DNA of 22,503 nucleotides, taken from positions 1 through 22,503 of IMG/VR virus record IMGVR_UViG_3300007735_000492; one strand, given 5' to 3'. Made by a program: the position numbers and the translations under genes. The DNA comes from a virus. The notes under the pieces are model-generated. The model searched no databases. It was given only the letters and a program-made list of their open reading frames with translations, and was not told where the DNA came from. Of this stretch, positions 19,514 to 22,503 are shown piece by piece. Every line of letters starts with the position of its first letter. Position 1 is the stretch's first letter.

Positions 19514-19804
19514 TTATTTATCCCAAGGCAATCCAGACTCCGACACCGGGTTCTTCTGAAGGGCGATGTTCTGAGCCAAAGCAGCCTCAGTAGCGGCCTT
19601 ATCCACTCCAGAAGTCCAGCACCACTGAAGCACTTCAGCCTCAGTCACATTGGCATAGGGAATCGTAGGAGTCCCATCCCATGAGCAGGTAGAGTAGATC
19701 GAAGCAGTGAATTCACCATCTACAGCAGTAGCTGTCCAGTGGGCTGTGGTGATAAAACCGTTAGAGGTCTTGTGGTCACAGTTAGTGATCTTCCAGGTGG
19801 TCAT
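19514..19804 (-). CDS. DUF7936-like structural-region protein (96 aa)
   Basis: AAGGA lies about eight bases before the ATG. It reads MTTWKITNCDHKTSNGFITT, AHWTATAVDGEFTASIYSTC, and ends with a helical segment EAEVLQWCWTSGVDKAATEA and NPVSESGLPW. The W.I...D....G....A.W..TA.DG..TAS.Y form with a terminal PW is typical of a small beta-domain family next to tail or fibre genes of phages. Possible cap or assembly factor of the fibre. Function unproven. Confidence 0.75.
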   Translation of the reverse strand: MTTWKITNCDHKTSNGFITTAHWTATAVDGEFTASIYSTCSWDGTPTIPYANVTEAEVLQWCWTSGVDKAATEAALAQNIALQKNPVSESGLPWDK

Positions 19805-19818
19805 TTCAGTTTCCTTTC

Positions 19819-21906
19819 TTACTTGGCTTCAAGTTGCGCAACCCGTGCGCGGAGGTCATCGTTCTGCGCCTTCAGTTCTTGGATGCACTTCATCAGCGCG
19901 TACTGGAGGTCGGTCTGATAGATGCTCAGGCGCATCTTTGAACCGTCTTTTTTTGCCGACCAATCGCTTTCCATCACCAACTCAGGCGCGACTGCTTGAA
20001 CATCCTGCGCCACCACACCAAGCGTCAGGCCGGGATCATCCTCGGACTGGTCGATGTAGTTGAAGGTCTGAACTGGAATCGCGCAGATGGTGTCGAGGTA
20101 CGACTTGGCCGGTGCGAAGTTGGTTTTTTCGCGGCGGTCGGACAGGTTGACATCGTTGGCAGAAAAATTTGCTAAACCGCCATTTGACCTAAGTTCAAAC
20201 CTACCGGCAGTTGAGTCACTGCAATATAAAAAATTATTGCCAGTTCCGTTTGGAGAGGCTCCTGAATAAAGAATAAGAACGCCATTGCAGTTAGCGGCAG
20301 TTGTAGTGCTGCTAGATGCCACCATCGTCCAATCACTGCCGTTCGTTCTAAACTCGTGATAAGCATCAGTTGACCCGCGATATGTCCCCGTATTACTCGC
20401 CTTGAAGTACCCACCCGAGGTAATCCGGGCGCGTTCTGTGCCGTTGTGATCCGAAAACTGTAGAGCGCCCTGAGATGGGGAACCCATGTAAAAACCGGGG
20501 GCGGCAATACCGGAGTTTGAGAATCCGATTTGATTGGTGTTGTTGTTAGTTGCCGTAAACAATGCAGCAACACCGGCAGTCCGAACATCAAGTCTTACTG
20601 CGGGACTTGTAGTCCCCACCCCCAAATTCCCACTCGCATCAAGCGTCATCGCCTGCGTGAAACTGATGGCGTTTCCTGCGGTGCCGGAGGGGGCGGTGAA
20701 CCAGCGGTGTTGCCCGTTAGCCAGCGAGTATGCAGACGCCGTTGCGGTTTGCTTGTAAATGAAATTGCTAGAGGAATTAATGAAGGCGTTGAAATACAGA
20801 TCGGCAGAACTACCGCTTCCGATAATTCCAAGCGAGTTACCAATATCTAGTGCCTTATATGCGCTATTCCAAGCACTCGGCGTCACCCCGAGGCCGAGGT
20901 TGCCGGAGGAGTCAATTTGTGCGTATGTGCTACCAGCACGAGAAGCAAACAAATAACCATCAGCAAGCGCAACTAATCCACTTGCAACTGTTGCGTACAA
21001 ACCAGCAGTTCCAGATGCGGCGGCGCTGTATGTTCCCGTTCCAATCGTCAGTTTGCTTGTAGGCGAACTCGTCCCAATACCCAGACCTGTGGAGGTCAGG
21101 CGCATGGCTTCGGAGCCGGATGCAAAGAAAAACTGCATCCCTCCACCCATATAGATGGATTCATTTGATCCTAGTGACGCGCCGTTGAAAATGCCGTTGT
21201 ATACGCTGTCAGAATAAAACTTTGTTTTGGCAGTGCTGGCTCCGATACTGGCTGCGGAGTTAACAGCAAAAGTTGTCCCATCAAAAGTCAGCGCACTCCC
21301 CGTGGTCAGCACCTTTGACCCATTGAGGTAGGCCACTCCGTTGGCGGTGCCGCCTGACAGGGTGAGGCTGCTGGAAAGCGTCAGTGCAGCGCCATTGACC
21401 GTGCCCGTGAAGGTTGGGGATGCAGACAGCACAACACTGCCCGTACCAGTAGATGAGGTAACCCCAGTTCCACCATTTGCAACAGGAAGCGTTCCCGTGA
21501 TGTCTGCGGTGGAGATGTCCAAAGCATCCCAGGAGGTGTTCGTGCCGTCAGTCTTGAGGTACTTTCCTGAGTTGGAGGTTTGAGACGGAGCAAGAGCGTT
21601 GAACGCTGCGTTAGCCGTGGTCTGACCCGTGCCACCCTCAGAGATTTGAACCTGGTCGCCAGTAAGAGCAAAAGTCCCAGAAGCAGAGAGGTTGGTGAAC
21701 GCACCCGCAGCAGGAGTTGTCGTTCCCACCGGGCCGTTGAAGGAGTCTCCAGCAGTACCGGCTTGGAAGTCCTTCAGTTGAGCCATCAGCTCACGGATGG
21801 CATCGTTGATGCCACTCGGGGGACAACCCTCCGCAATGTTGATCCCGTCAATGTCTGTGTTATTACCAGGTGTTGCGGAGAATTCTGAGATTTTGGTCTT
21901 CGGCAT
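19819..21906 (-). CDS. Tail fibre with C-terminal S74 self-cleaving chaperone
   Basis: A 695-residue fibre protein. The N-terminus (MPKTKISEFSATPGNNTDID) is the usual virion-attachment start of podovirus-type fibres. A long Gly/Ser/Thr-rich beta shaft follows, with repeats such as EGGTGQTTANAAFNAL and GGTGVTSSTGTGS. Residues 589-695 are the peptidase S74 intramolecular chaperone: SDRREK gives the Ser589/Lys594 dyad, and a coiled end LKAQNDDLRARVAQLEAK trimerises. It folds the trimer, then is cut off in front of Ser589. AAGGAA lies seven bases before the start. It probably reads host surface receptors. Confidence 0.93.
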   Translation of the reverse strand: MPKTKISEFSATPGNNTDIDGINIAEGCPPSGINDAIRELMAQLKDFQAGTAGDSFNGPVGTTTPAAGAFTNLSASGTFALTGDQVQISEGGTGQTTANAAFNALAPSQTSNSGKYLKTDGTNTSWDALDISTADITGTLPVANGGTGVTSSTGTGSVVLSASPTFTGTVNGAALTLSSSLTLSGGTANGVAYLNGSKVLTTGSALTFDGTTFAVNSAASIGASTAKTKFYSDSVYNGIFNGASLGSNESIYMGGGMQFFFASGSEAMRLTSTGLGIGTSSPTSKLTIGTGTYSAAASGTAGLYATVASGLVALADGYLFASRAGSTYAQIDSSGNLGLGVTPSAWNSAYKALDIGNSLGIIGSGSSADLYFNAFINSSSNFIYKQTATASAYSLANGQHRWFTAPSGTAGNAISFTQAMTLDASGNLGVGTTSPAVRLDVRTAGVAALFTATNNNTNQIGFSNSGIAAPGFYMGSPSQGALQFSDHNGTERARITSGGYFKASNTGTYRGSTDAYHEFRTNGSDWTMVASSSTTTAANCNGVLILYSGASPNGTGNNFLYCSDSTAGRFELRSNGGLANFSANDVNLSDRREKTNFAPAKSYLDTICAIPVQTFNYIDQSEDDPGLTLGVVAQDVQAVAPELVMESDWSAKKDGSKMRLSIYQTDLQYALMKCIQELKAQNDDLRARVAQLEAK

Positions 21907-21916
21907 GATTTATTCC

Positions 21917-22503
21917 TTAGTCCAGCAAAGACTTGAGAGACTCGATAAACGGATCGGCGACAGATTGGAACTGACCACCAACCACGCCACTTGTGGCAGG
22001 TGTAACTTGCTGCTGTCGGCGCATTCTTTCCAAAGCCTCTCGGATCATTCTGATTTCATCACTGCTTTGAGCGCGGCTCAATAGGATTCTCCCGATCTCA
22101 TCACGGACAGGCTCAGGAACCGCAGTCCTACGCATTCCGGTAGCGAGCATATTCATCAGACTACCGATGTCCATTGATTTCGCGGCAGCAGCAAGATTTA
22201 CCGTGTCTTGGAGCTGGGAGGCAGCAACATCCTCCATCCGGGCTTCTCTTGAGGCAGTCTGAGATCCTCGACCAGTGGCCTCAATCTCCTTCATCTTGCG
22301 CTCTGCAGTGACTCGAGAGACAAACTCACGATAAGCTCGTTCGCTTGGGAAGATTTCCTTTAGCTTATCTCGCGTATCGGACTCAACCCACATATTGAGC
22401 AGCTTGTTCTGTCCTGCTCGGGTTCCAGCCATCATCTTGAGATTCTCTTGAGCACCAACCCGGAAGGATTGAAGCTCAGATTCACCCATGCGACTAAGCT
22501 GAT
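21917..22503 (-). CDS. C-terminal part of large internal/ejection virion protein
   Basis: The frame is open past the right edge (QLSR precedes the ATG at 22489), so only the C-terminal 194 residues are seen. NMWVESDTRDKLKEIFPSER AYREFVSRVTAERKMKEIEA then RGSQTASREA is a helical pattern seen at the end of very long internal head or lysozyme-linked ejection proteins of podovirus-like phages (F.....ER.M.......GS.TA). The tail residues DPFIESLKSLLD are helical. It is followed 10 nt later by the fibre gene. Confidence 0.7.
   Translation of the reverse strand, partial: QLSRMGESELQSFRVGAQENLKMMAGTRAGQNKLLNMWVESDTRDKLKEIFPSERAYREFVSRVTAERKMKEIEATGRGSQTASREARMEDVAASQLQDTVNLAAAAKSMDIGSLMNMLATGMRRTAVPEPVRDEIGRILLSRAQSSDEIRMIREALERMRRQQQVTPATSGVVGGQFQSVADPFIESLKSLLD

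Noticed and set aside
1-22503. tRNA genes, CRISPR arrays, insertion sequences, att sites, integrase
   Set aside because: I read both strands for cloverleaf ends, spaced direct repeats, terminal inverted repeats with a transposase, and integrase motifs, and found none I could support.

Overview
The window is part of a tailed bacteriophage genome (Caudoviricetes). It holds large and small terminase, portal, a tail fibre with a self-cleaving chaperone, and a holin/endolysin lysis block. It also has a RusA/ERF/YqaJ recombination set and dozens of short, tightly overlapping genes. I see no integrase, tRNA, rRNA, CRISPR array or insertion sequence. The portal of about 680 residues, the long internal-type virion proteins and the absence of a tail tube or tape measure gene here suggest a podovirus-like phage. 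The GH19 endolysin, three-helix holin and small-protein families (DUF6321, DUF6496, DUF4337, DUF6447, DUF7936) point to a Gram-negative, probably proteobacterial host. The host assignment is inference. Both ends cut genes, and the missing capsid and most tail genes should lie outside.

Layout. (1) 1-7784, minus strand: packaging and head genes, read right to left. The order is two small genes, a DUF6496 gene, a 50-residue gene, a DUF6321 gene, small terminase, TerL, a coiled-coil mini-gene, portal, a large protein with an N-terminal SGNH hydrolase, and a cut gene. One plus-strand HNH endonuclease gene (6545-7108) interrupts the array and is preceded by a perfect 10-bp inverted repeat. (2) 7785-12265, minus strand: a leftward early block from a Cro-like regulator. 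It continues through a secreted Cys-rich mini-protein, a replication protein, RusA, a PP-loop (PAPS-reductase-like) protein, a DpdA-like transglycosylase, a VUT/YhhQ-type queuosine-precursor transporter and a YbcO-type nuclease. It ends at a hairpin terminator. (3) 12266-12480: divergent control region with repeated TGTAA half-sites. (4) 12481-17124, plus strand: a rightward early operon chained by ATGA overlaps. It holds ERF annealing protein, YqaJ exonuclease, a possible ssDNA-binding partner, a winged-helix protein, a MazG-like pyrophosphohydrolase and many small proteins, two of them single-pass membrane mini-proteins. (5) 17042-22503, minus strand: late genes ending in lysis, in transcription order a cut internal virion protein, S74 tail fibre, DUF7936, DUF6447, a small XhlA-like membrane protein, a TM protein, a DUF4337 protein, holin and endolysin. 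They converge on and overlap the rightward operon.

How it works together. The two early operons diverge from one control region. The rightward one supplies recombination and metabolism, and the leftward one supplies replication, junction resolution and probable DNA modification before running into packaging. The most notable feature is the DpdA-like base-exchange enzyme overlapping a precursor-transporter gene, with no precursor-synthesis gene visible. This looks like a salvage route for 7-deazaguanine DNA modification that could protect the phage from host restriction. A PP-loop enzyme two genes upstream may or may not act on the same base.
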